From an uncultured Lachnospiraceae bacterium (GTDB lineage: Bacteria; Bacillota; Clostridia; Lachnospirales; Lachnospiraceae), in NCBI GenBank assembly GCA_905203555.1, contig CAJKWK010000084.1, forward strand, positions 1 through 6,259: 6,259 nt of DNA. Reading direction: 5' to 3'. Of this stretch, positions 1-5,258 are shown one piece after another. How positions within the stretch are numbered: position 1 is the first letter of the stretch; each line of letters starts with the position of its first letter. The notes beneath the pieces are model-generated. The model was not told the DNA's origin and searched no databases. It worked only from the letters and a program-made list of their open reading frames with translations. Both the position numbers and the translations under genes were made by a program.

Positions 1-326
1 TTATATTTATTCTTTTCACACACCTTTCGGCAAATTTCATTTTCCATCAATACACAGAACATCTTATCATAATCAAATGCCCAAACAGCACCATTCACAT
101 GGTTTTCCACTGCTTTCTGATCTATGCTCTTTAAGCGTGTGACCATTTTTTCAATTTCTCCATTTCCCAAGTTACCGATATTTTTACAGATAAACCGAAA
201 GAAATTCAACGTTGCATATTCGTCATGCCAGTGGAACTCCTCTGGATTGTTTTTAATTTTACTGGCTCGCTGCTGTTCTTTGATTATCTGATCAGCTACA
301 CCTTTCATCGAATCTTCGTATCTCAT
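1..326 (-). CDS. Partial hypothetical protein, C-terminus beyond window edge
   Basis: An open frame starts at ATG 326 and runs without a stop through 108 codons to the left edge, so only the N-terminal part is visible. It begins MRYEDSMKGVADQIIKEQQR and continues as a mostly helical, charged, soluble-looking sequence (for example FHWHDEYATLNFFRFICKNI). There is no signal peptide, membrane segment or catalytic motif that I recognise. The start is supported by the ribosome binding site AGGTGA placed 5 nt before the ATG. It begins only 9 nt after the stop of the 193-residue gene, so the two are very probably co-transcribed and translationally linked. I do not recognise the family. The context suggests an accessory-element gene, but no function can be assigned. 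Confidence 0.75.
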   Translation of the reverse strand, partial: MRYEDSMKGVADQIIKEQQRASKIKNNPEEFHWHDEYATLNFFRFICKNIGNLGNGEIEKMVTRLKSIDQKAVENHVNGAVWAFDYDKMFCVLMENEICRKVCEKNKY

Positions 327-335
327 ATTATTCAC

Positions 336-917
336 CTACTCTTCCTCTACGCCCAGTGACGGTTTAAATCTTTTATCCTTTGCCTGCGGTACCACGATCT
401 CATAAAAATAAAATCCTAAATACCCAAGTGCCTGCTTCTTCATTTTATAAAATGAAGTCCTGCCTATTCCTAACTCCTGTTGTACTTCCACATCTGTCTT
501 ATTATAATGACTGCAAAAACAGGAATGAAGGATCTCACTGAGCATCACACCATTCGGTGCATAGAACTTAACCAGTGTCATTCCACGATAGATCATATCT
601 GACAAGCCATAAATGATCATCAGGTTATTCATTTCCCGGTGCATCTTTGGCACATTCAGCTGATTGTTATAAATGCTCAGATAACTCAACGCATATGCCA
701 TATCTTCATTGATTTTCTCCTGGCACTCCATATCCAGTTCTTCTAACACAATCTGATTTTCCAAAATCAATTTCTGATAGCTTGTCATCAGTTCTTTAAT
801 ATCAGTATAATGTCTTTCAATCGTTACTTCCAGATAATCCTGTGCATGGCTTGCCATCTGGAAGGTAATCTCTTTCATTGATTTAATTGCATAATCTCTG
901 TCTGTCATCAGTTTCAA
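336..917 (-). CDS. Hypothetical protein with C-terminal helix-turn-helix
   Basis: This is a 193-residue, probably cytoplasmic protein. Residues 1-110 are helix-rich and partly coiled-coil-like, with several Glu/Met/Leu heptad-like stretches around 30-75. Residues about 139-168 (NKTDVEVQQELGIGRTSFYK onwards) read as a helix-turn-helix of the type seen at the C-terminus of ArpU-like phage regulators and sigma-70 region 4. The tail is charged and ends EEE. DNA binding is therefore inferred, not shown. Two starts are possible. TTG at 917 lies only 3 nt after AAGGAG, which is unusually close. ATG at 908 (the fourth codon) lies 12 nt after it, which is rather long. The gene overlaps nothing and is followed after 9 nt by the partial gene at 326. 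It could be a regulator of the surrounding mobile element. I do not recognise a named family. Confidence 0.7.
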   Translation of the reverse strand: MKLMTDRDYAIKSMKEITFQMASHAQDYLEVTIERHYTDIKELMTSYQKLILENQIVLEELDMECQEKINEDMAYALSYLSIYNNQLNVPKMHREMNNLMIIYGLSDMIYRGMTLVKFYAPNGVMLSEILHSCFCSHYNKTDVEVQQELGIGRTSFYKMKKQALGYLGFYFYEIVVPQAKDKRFKPSLGVEEE

Positions 918-940
918 AATCTCCTTATCATCATCACACT

Positions 941-966
941 AACTGGCGGTCTTTCAGACCAGTTCG
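941..966 (-). other. Hairpin in leader of the 193-residue gene
   Basis: On the minus strand the sequence GGTCTGAAAGACC forms a 5-bp stem with a three-base loop. It is extended by AACT/AGTT pairing beyond a three-base bulge. It lies about 25 nt upstream of the ribosome binding site of the 193-residue gene. A second small palindrome (CCCAT...ATGGG) lies beside it at about 972-988. They could be leader RNA structure or a binding site. No role can be assigned from the sequence alone. Confidence 0.35.
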
Positions 967-1079
967 CTTTCCCCATGATTTTGATGGGAAGCAATTACTT
1001 ACTACAACTTGCAGAAGCGGATATCCAAAAGGCATTGTGGGAGCTGCCTTTGCTGACCGGAATCCATCTTCTTATGTAA

Positions 1080-1122
1080 AACCTGCAGGAATAAAAAGGG
1101 AAAGTGACTATCCCTGCAGGTT
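1080..1122 (-). terminator. Possible terminator after the polymerase operon
   Basis: Two perfect 10-base inverted arms (AACCTGCAGG and CCTGCAGGTT) flank a 23-base loop. On the minus strand the second arm runs straight into a short T stretch (GGTTTTACAT). It lies 37 nt beyond the stop of the 79-residue gene, where the leftward operon should end. The long loop and short T tract make it a weak intrinsic terminator at best. Each arm also contains the self-complementary octamer CCTGCAGG, so a DNA-binding role is an alternative. Confidence 0.4.
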
Positions 1123-1158
1123 AATAATCCAAATAATATCGTCTATACCAATCTCTCC

Positions 1159-1398
1159 TTATGCTGTTTTTCTCTCCATAAACCATTTATCCACTTCGTA
1201 AAACAAGTGGCTTTCCTGCCCCTGTATCATACAGGTGTACATCATTCCTACACCGCCTGCCTTTCTGCTGGCGCATCGCTCAATTTTCAAAATTCTGTCA
1301 ATGCTATACTTTCTTCCATCCTCCCATGTAAAAAATATGGGAACCAGCTGTCCGTCTTTCCGAAACTCTGCTACTACATCTACATATACTTTGTTCAT
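1159..1398 (-). CDS. Small conserved-looking protein of unknown function in the polymerase operon
   Basis: This 79-residue soluble protein starts at ATG 1398 with GAGGTG as ribosome binding site 5 nt upstream. It begins 12 nt after the stop of the LexA-like gene, so it is the third gene of the polymerase operon. The sequence alternates short beta-like stretches: KVYVDVVAEF, QLVPIFFTWEDGRKYSIDRI and SHLFYEVDKWFMERK. This suggests a small beta barrel or sheet rather than a DNA-binding helix bundle. The phrase WEDGRKYSIDRILKIERCAS resembles, from memory, small hypothetical proteins that sit beside Y-family polymerase genes in Firmicutes. I cannot name a domain. By analogy with YolD, a small partner encoded beside a Bacillus Y-family polymerase, it could be a polymerase accessory factor. 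That is an inference from position only. Confidence 0.75.
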   Translation of the reverse strand: MNKVYVDVVAEFRKDGQLVPIFFTWEDGRKYSIDRILKIERCASRKAGGVGMMYTCMIQGQESHLFYEVDKWFMERKTA

Positions 1399-1410
1399 GC
1401 CGACACCTCA

Positions 1411-1623
1411 CTATAAAATCTCAATTGCTCTTGGCGATGCCGGGATTCTGCGGATATATCCATTTAACTCCAACTGCTTGATTCTGGAAAATGCTGATGA
1501 TGTTGATTTCACCCCGATCAATTTTCCAAATTCCCGTATTGTCGGTGGATATCCATGTTCATTGGTATATCGTAAAATACACTGATAACTTTCTTCCTGT
1601 TTTCTGGTTAATGCTTTTTTCAA
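1411..1623 (-). CDS. Stand-alone LexA-type DNA-binding domain protein
   Basis: This 70-residue protein matches the N-terminal winged-helix domain of LexA from end to end. It contains LTRKQEESYQCILRYT (helix 1), GYPPTIREFGKLIGVKS (the LexA signature around helix 2 and the turn), TSSAFSRIKQLELNGYIRR (recognition helix) and PRAIEIL, the point where the LexA linker would begin. It stops there, so the S24 peptidase domain is completely absent. The start is TTG at 1623, with GGAGG 7 nt upstream. The gene lies 14 nt after the polymerase stop, in the same operon. Without a peptidase it cannot self-cleave on activated RecA. It could act as a constitutive repressor, a competitor at LexA sites, or an antirepressor. 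Dimerisation normally depends on the missing domain, so its DNA affinity may be low. Family assignment is firm; role is inferred. Confidence 0.85.
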   Translation of the reverse strand: MKKALTRKQEESYQCILRYTNEHGYPPTIREFGKLIGVKSTSSAFSRIKQLELNGYIRRIPASPRAIEIL

Positions 1624-1637
1624 ATCTATCCCTCCAA

Positions 1638-2843
1638 TTACCCATGGAAATAACTATGTGGATGGATCGTGTGCGTACCAGCGTCTAAGTGGGATAAGAC
1701 TTTATCCTGATACATTGCCGCTCGCTGTATACTGAAATAACCAAACCGTCGTCTGATCTCATCTACAGTACGATCCAGCTTCTCTAACTTTTCCTTTTTC
1801 TCCTGATTTCCAAATAAATCCAACTGCACGGGAATATCATCTAACACAAGATCCGCAGCTCGGATTCCCAGGCTTCTAATGGGATGTTCCCATTTGTAAT
1901 TATCTTTAAATAGCTGAAATGCTGCAGTTACAATCTCGTTTGTAATATTCGTTGGCTGTCGTAAATGTATCTGTCTGGAAAAACTATACAATCGATTATC
2001 TCGGACTGTAATTTCTACTGTTTTGCATTTAAATCCATGTTTCCGCAATCGTGCAGCTACACTTTCTGCCAATGCTATTTGAATGATCCAGACATCCAGA
2101 TCATTTTCCAGATCTCTCGGTGTTGTAGTGCTATTACCTATCGACTTTACTGGTGCTTCATATCCTTCCTTGCAAACCGGATCTTCATCCCAGCCATTTG
2201 CGAAAGCCCATAATACATTTCCTATTTTTCCAAAATGACTCTCTAACAACTTTTCGTCTGATTCCGCAAGTTGCCCGATTGTCCGGATTCCAAGTTTTTG
2301 CAATTTCTTATTTGTCTGTCTTCCGACATAAAGCAAATCTGACGCTGGAAGCTGCCATATCCTGTCTTTATAATTTTCTCGATTAAACTCTGTGATTGCA
2401 TCCGGCTTTTTATAATCTGAACCAAGTTTCGCATAAATCTTATTCCAGGAAATTCCAATACTTACCGTTACACCCAGTTCGTATTTAATCCGATGGCTGA
2501 TTTCTCTTGCAATCGTCATTCCGCTTCCTTTCAGATTTCTGCTGTCCGATACATCCAGCCAGGCTTCATCAATTCCATATGGCTCGATCTTGTCCGTATA
2601 CTCCGAATAGATTTCTCTTGCCATCTTTGAAAATCTCAAATACAAATCCATCCGTGGTGGTACAAATATGATTTCCGGACAAATCTGTTTTGCCTGCCAT
2701 AATGCCATTCCGGTCTTTACACCTTTTTGCTTTGCAATATAATTTGCTGTCAGCACAATCCCATGCCGGGCTTCCGGATCGCCACCTACTGCCAGAGGCA
2801 TTCCTGCAAATTCCGGATGATGTAGCATTTCTACACTGGCATA
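1638..2843 (-). CDS. Y-family translesion DNA polymerase, exon 2 (residues 15-415)
   Basis: This exon carries 401 of the 415 residues of a DinB/UmuC-type lesion-bypass polymerase; exon 1 lies across the group II intron. It opens with YASVEMLHHPEF, the second half of the first Y-family motif, with Y15 at the steric-gate position that excludes ribonucleotides. The PLAVGGDPEARHGIVLTANYIAK nucleotide-binding region follows. Next is YGIDEAWLDVS with catalytic D106 and E107, then SIGISWNKIYAKLGSDYKKP. A helix-hairpin-helix thumb around LPASDLLYVGRQTNKKLQKL and a little-finger domain follow. QLDLF at 354-358 is a good sliding-clamp binding motif. The C-terminus (EIRRRFGYFSIQRAAMYQD) is typical of Firmicute members. 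Length is normal. The gene leads an operon with a LexA-domain protein and a small unknown, divergent from an S24 repressor, so SOS induction is expected. Whether the best name is DinB, UvrX or UmuC-like cannot be settled here. Confidence 0.93.
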   Translation of the reverse strand, partial: YASVEMLHHPEFAGMPLAVGGDPEARHGIVLTANYIAKQKGVKTGMALWQAKQICPEIIFVPPRMDLYLRFSKMAREIYSEYTDKIEPYGIDEAWLDVSDSRNLKGSGMTIAREISHRIKYELGVTVSIGISWNKIYAKLGSDYKKPDAITEFNRENYKDRIWQLPASDLLYVGRQTNKKLQKLGIRTIGQLAESDEKLLESHFGKIGNVLWAFANGWDEDPVCKEGYEAPVKSIGNSTTTPRDLENDLDVWIIQIALAESVAARLRKHGFKCKTVEITVRDNRLYSFSRQIHLRQPTNITNEIVTAAFQLFKDNYKWEHPIRSLGIRAADLVLDDIPVQLDLFGNQEKKEKLEKLDRTVDEIRRRFGYFSIQRAAMYQDKVLSHLDAGTHTIHPHSYFHG

Positions 2844-2884
2844 GTCGGGTAAGAGAAGAGCATTACTGTCCTTCCCTCCCCTAA
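2844..2884 (-). ncRNA. Group II intron domain VI with branch-point A
   Basis: This 41-nt segment follows domain V and forms a stem with a purine-rich left side (GGGAGGGAAGGACA) and a pyrimidine-rich right side (TGCTCTTCTCTTACCC) around a GTAA loop. The A at 2850 is unpaired between UU and CCC and is 7 nt from the 3' splice site. That is the expected position of the lariat-forming adenosine. The terminal CCCGAC ends in the usual AY dinucleotide. Confidence 0.85.
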
Positions 2885-2918
2885 GAACCGTACGTGATAG
2901 TTTCCCATCATACGGCTC
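2885..2918 (-). ncRNA. Group II intron domain V (catalytic core)
   Basis: This is a 34-nt hairpin of the invariant type. It has a 9-bp lower stem (GAGCCGTAT with GTACGGTTC, including G-U pairs), a 2-nt AC bulge, a 5-bp upper stem and a GAAA tetraloop. The AGC catalytic triad is at 2917-2915, close to the 5' side. All elements needed for metal binding and splicing are present, so the ribozyme core is intact here. Confidence 0.95.
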
Positions 2919-2962
2919 AAGCCTTATAAAGCCTATTGCTGCCACAATAAGCCGGTTGTATA

Positions 2963-4438
2963 TCATTCGTATACAAATTTGAAATTGCTGTAGGATTTAT
3001 TTTTGCGTTCAGCGAAGTATTCCATCCAAATTTCATCGTAGGGATTCGCTTCCGCTTTAATACGTGTAAAACGGGTAATGTTTGTGTCGGTTGCATATAC
3101 TAATGCGAGATAATTATCCTCCGTCAGCTTTTCAGAGAAAGTCCAGCTACGGTTTCCGATTCTGTGGAAATATTTATCTCTTATCCATGCGGCTGGTTTG
3201 TTTTTATGTCTACGTCGGCACCATCTCCATAGCGCCTTGAATGTCTGCCAGTCCACATATCTAAATGCAACCGAAGATACGTTATACTTCTGAAAGTTCA
3301 CCCATCCTCTGATAATAGGATTCAGGCATTTGATCAGATCGGATTGCTTGCCCGTTCGGAACTTCTTAATTGTTCCACGAATTTTACGCATAATTGATTT
3401 AACATTCTGTTTTGATGGTTTGGTAAGTAATTTATCCCCATATTTACGAATATTACAACCCAAAAAGTCAAATCCATCGTGTATGTTCGTAATAACTGTC
3501 TTTTCGTCCGATAATTCTAATCCTCTTTCATGCATGAACTCTTTTACTAAAGGTAGTACCTCGTTTCTTAATAGTTCCTCTGATGCTCCTGTAATAATGA
3601 AATCATCTGCATAGCGCACCAGATTTACTTTTGGATTTATCTGTCTACCTTTCGACCAATACCGTTTGAACTTATTCTTCAATAATCTTTCTAATCCGTC
3701 CAATACATAATTACACAGCGTCGGTGAAATAGTACCTCCCTGTGGTGTTCCTTGGTCAGTAGCATTGAGTTTTCCCTTTTCCACAAATCCAGCTTTAAGA
3801 AATTTGTGCAAAATTTCTTTGTCCATAGGGATATTCTTTTGCATCCATTCATGATTTATGTTATCGAAACATCCTTTTATGTCACCTTCCAACACCCATT
3901 CTGGTGCTGTTTTTCGAGCCAAGTCGACAAAACATTGCTCTATAGCGTCTTGAACACATCTGTTGGGTCTGAATCCGTATGAAGTGCCGTCTGCCAGAGT
4001 TTCTGTGACTGGTTCCAGTGCCATTTTGTGTAATGTTTGCATTGCCCTATCTTTCATTGTAGGAATACTCAGTGGTCTCTTTTTTCCATTTTTCTTTGGA
4101 ATGTAGATTCGTCTGAGCGGTTGAGGTTGGTATCCTCTTCTCTGAAGTGTGAATATGGCGTTAAATTTGTCCTCATTACTTATCCAACACACGCCATCTA
4201 CTCCAGGTGTTCTTTTACCCTTGTTTTCTGTTACTCTTTTTACAGCAATTGCTTTTGCATAAAACGAATGAGTCAGAGTCCATTGTAAGGATTTGATTTT
4301 TCCTACTCTGTTCTCCTTTACAGCCTTTGCAATACGCATCTGCAGTTTCTTAACCTCATATTCAGCTGTTCCAAAATCAATATCCTTCCAGCTCTTAATG
4401 TGATTTGAAGATGCACACGATTTCTCGTACATTTGCAT
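2963..4438 (-). CDS. ltrA: Group II intron reverse transcriptase/maturase, endonuclease-less
   Basis: This is the intron-encoded protein, which assists splicing of its own intron and copies it into DNA. Motifs appear in order: TPGVDGV (78-83), IPKKNGKKRPLSIPTMKDR (RT1 region, 113-131), SYGFRPNRCVQDAI (RT2, 153-166), LEGDIKGCFDNI (RT3, catalytic D186), QGTPQGGTISPTL (RT4, 229-241), VRYADDF (RT5, catalytic D278 and D279) and GFDFLGCNIRKY (RT7). Domain X, the maturase part, spans about 345-430. In relatives the segment ANPYDEIWMEYFAERK leads into an HNH endonuclease with zinc-binding cysteines. Here the protein ends 13 residues later at 491, so that domain is missing. The first ATG (4438) is only 2 nt after AGGAG. 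The ATG at 4432 (third codon) is 8 nt away and is the likelier start. The TGA stop overlaps an ATG at 2966. Confidence 0.93.
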   Translation of the reverse strand: MQMYEKSCASSNHIKSWKDIDFGTAEYEVKKLQMRIAKAVKENRVGKIKSLQWTLTHSFYAKAIAVKRVTENKGKRTPGVDGVCWISNEDKFNAIFTLQRRGYQPQPLRRIYIPKKNGKKRPLSIPTMKDRAMQTLHKMALEPVTETLADGTSYGFRPNRCVQDAIEQCFVDLARKTAPEWVLEGDIKGCFDNINHEWMQKNIPMDKEILHKFLKAGFVEKGKLNATDQGTPQGGTISPTLCNYVLDGLERLLKNKFKRYWSKGRQINPKVNLVRYADDFIITGASEELLRNEVLPLVKEFMHERGLELSDEKTVITNIHDGFDFLGCNIRKYGDKLLTKPSKQNVKSIMRKIRGTIKKFRTGKQSDLIKCLNPIIRGWVNFQKYNVSSVAFRYVDWQTFKALWRWCRRRHKNKPAAWIRDKYFHRIGNRSWTFSEKLTEDNYLALVYATDTNITRFTRIKAEANPYDEIWMEYFAERKNKSYSNFKFVYE

Positions 4439-5022
4439 TTCTCCTTTCAGAAATTCTGCTAATTCTCTTGCAACATAAGACCAGACGGAAGTCTGCCCCC
4501 TTTCGGGTGAGTATATTCTCTATCCTTCTCATTACAAGAAGGCATTCGCTTTCTCCGTCCTCCTTACCCGCACATCTATCGGTTTCCCTTACGGGTTACT
4601 TTCCGTATCTTTATGGAGATATACGGGCTTACCTTGTTCCACTACATTTATGCTGGTAGATTAGGCTCCACCTTTCTGCCGACGGTTCTATAGTCCGTGT
4701 GGTGGCTGTTTCAACCCCCAACCAAACCGCATTCCCATTTTGGGCCAGGCCCAGCAACCTTTGGCCTGTTCGCGCATAACGGCATTTACCAGTGATTCAG
4801 ATATCTTAGCCATTCTATCCCAGTCATCATCTCAAGTCAGTGTTGCTCTTACTTGTTCTTATCCTCACGGAATCAGTTCTACATCTCTGTAAAGATGATT
4901 TTTCATATCTCGTTTCCTCATAGCAGTTACCCGCTACTTTGTAGATATTAGACTCAACTGACGGAACAGCAGGTCTTACACCTTACGGTAAGACAATAAA
5001 TGTAGTGACTTTCAAGTCACAC
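4439..5022 (-). ncRNA. Group II intron ribozyme 5' domains (I to start of IV)
   Basis: This 584-nt stretch has no gene. It runs from the GTGTG splice site to the ribosome binding site of the intron protein, so it must hold ribozyme domains I, II, III and the base of IV. Visible local stems include GTGACT/AAGTCAC at the very 5' end, GTCTTACC/GGTGTAAGAC next to it, and GGCAGAC/GTCTGGTC shortly before the protein start. Two stretches could act as exon-binding site 1 for the last exon bases TGTTTT: GGAACA at 4640-4635 and AGAACA at 4859-4854. I cannot draw full domain boundaries without folding. Confidence 0.8.
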
Positions 5023-5064
5023 AAAACAGTTCATATCACTATGCAGGATCACACGCTCACTCAA
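5023..5064 (-). CDS. Y-family translesion DNA polymerase, exon 1 (residues 1-14)
   Basis: These are fourteen codons reading MSERVILHSDMNCF, the N-terminus of the Y-family polymerase that continues at 2843. D10 is the first catalytic, metal-binding aspartate; the motif continues across the splice site as NCF|YASVE. The start is TTG at 5064, with GGGAGG ending 8 nt upstream. An in-frame GTG at 5073 overlaps that ribosome binding site, and another at 5052 would remove only four residues. The exon is too short to be seen as an open frame, and the gene would look N-terminally truncated if it were missed. The D10 metal ligand and exact phase show that exon 1 was not damaged by the insertion. Confidence 0.92.
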
Positions 5065-5070
5065 ACTTTT

Positions 5071-5078
5071 CACCTCCC
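5071..5078 (-). promoter_or_regulatory. Ribosome binding site of the polymerase
   Basis: TGGGAGGT on the minus strand matches the anti-Shine-Dalgarno sequence well and ends about 7-8 nt before TTG 5064. It decides the choice of the non-ATG start, because the in-frame GTG overlaps it and no ATG is available in frame before codon 11. Confidence 0.8.
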
Positions 5079-5122
5079 AGCTGTTTCCTTCAACATAATG
5101 TCTTATCAATTTCTGTATGTTT

Positions 5123-5152
5123 AGTATATATCGACATTCCGGAGATAGTCAA
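5123..5152 (-). promoter_or_regulatory. Promoter of the polymerase operon
   Basis: The -35 TTGACT (5152-5147) and -10 TATACT (5128-5123) are separated by 18 bp. This is a good vegetative sigma-factor match, giving an expected transcript start near 5116 and a leader of about 50 nt. The spacer next to the -35 contains one copy of the operator-like repeat, so a bound repressor would block polymerase access. Confidence 0.75.
5131..5146. promoter_or_regulatory. Operator-like repeat copy 1, inside the polymerase promoter
   Basis: TCGACATTCCGGAGAT shares 12 of 16 positions with the repeat at 5173-5188. The right half (GGAGAT) is identical in both and the left half is degenerate here. It sits between the -35 and -10 of the leftward promoter. 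Binding of the divergently encoded S24 regulator is an inference. Confidence 0.5.
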
Positions 5153-5172
5153 GTGACATCTTGGTTGTATTT

Positions 5173-5188
5173 TCTCCATTTTGGAGAT
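5173..5188. promoter_or_regulatory. Operator-like palindrome copy 2
   Basis: TCTCCATTTTGGAGA is a perfect 5-bp inverted repeat around a 5-bp spacer, ending 5 bp upstream of the rightward -35. Its core CATTTTGGAGAT matches CATTCCGGAGAT of copy 1 at 10 of 12 positions. The copies start exactly 42 bp apart, so both lie on the same face of the helix. Confidence 0.55.
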
Positions 5189-5193
5189 TATTG

Positions 5194-5222
5194 TTGATTT
5201 TATTTCTAACATACGGTATAAT
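5194..5222 (+). promoter_or_regulatory. Promoter of the S24 repressor gene
   Basis: The -35 TTGATT (5194-5199) and consensus -10 TATAAT (5217-5222) are 17 bp apart, the ideal spacing. The start codon follows 36 bp after the -10. The promoter is back to back with that of the polymerase, with the two -35 boxes about 41 bp apart. Confidence 0.8.
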
Positions 5223-5258
5223 GCATATAGAAAATTCAAATAGAAATGAGGCGAACAA

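Larger units (their letters stand above)
2844..5022 (-). mobile_element. Group II intron, 2179 nt, inserted in the polymerase gene
   Basis: This is a self-splicing retroelement in the same direction as its host gene. The 5' end is GTGTG (consensus GUGYG). The 3' end is AC, after a domain VI whose bulged A at 2850 sits 7 nt from the end. Domain V is canonical. The open reading frame lies in domain IV, with the expected ribozyme domains I-III in 4439-5022. Removing exactly 5022-2844 joins codon 14 (TTT) to codon 15 (TAT) of the polymerase in phase 0, which fixes both splice sites. It looks subgroup IIB-like from domain V and VI form, but I did not fold domains I-III. The encoded protein keeps its reverse transcriptase but lacks an endonuclease domain. 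The element therefore appears able to splice but would need a nick-independent route, such as single-stranded DNA at replication forks, to move. Confidence 0.95.

Noticed and set aside
975..1079. Rightward 34-codon frame (MILMGSNYLLQLAEADIQKA onwards)
   Set aside because: It looks mildly amphipathic, but the start has no ribosome binding site, no promoter precedes it, and a frame this short is expected by chance.
887..1201. Rightward frame of 104 codons overlapping the operon gap
   Set aside because: It overlaps the start of one leftward gene and the end of another, has no ribosome binding site, and its composition is not protein-like.
1207..1585. Rightward frames antisense to the 79-residue and LexA-domain genes
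   Set aside because: They are opposite-strand shadows of well-supported genes with clear family matches and ribosome binding sites.
1411..1623. LexA-domain gene as a decayed lexA pseudogene
   Set aside because: Its start signal, spacing in the operon and clean end at the linker are intact. No peptidase remnant is seen downstream, where another gene begins after 12 nt.
1638..2966. Reading the 442-residue frame from ATG 2966 as the genuine polymerase
   Set aside because: Its first 41 residues are translated from intron domains IV-VI, lack the DxN motif, and the true N-terminus is found at 5064-5023. It is kept only as a possible alternative product.
3330..4659. Rightward frames antisense to the intron protein
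   Set aside because: They have no ribosome binding sites or recognisable motifs. They mirror the conserved reverse transcriptase.
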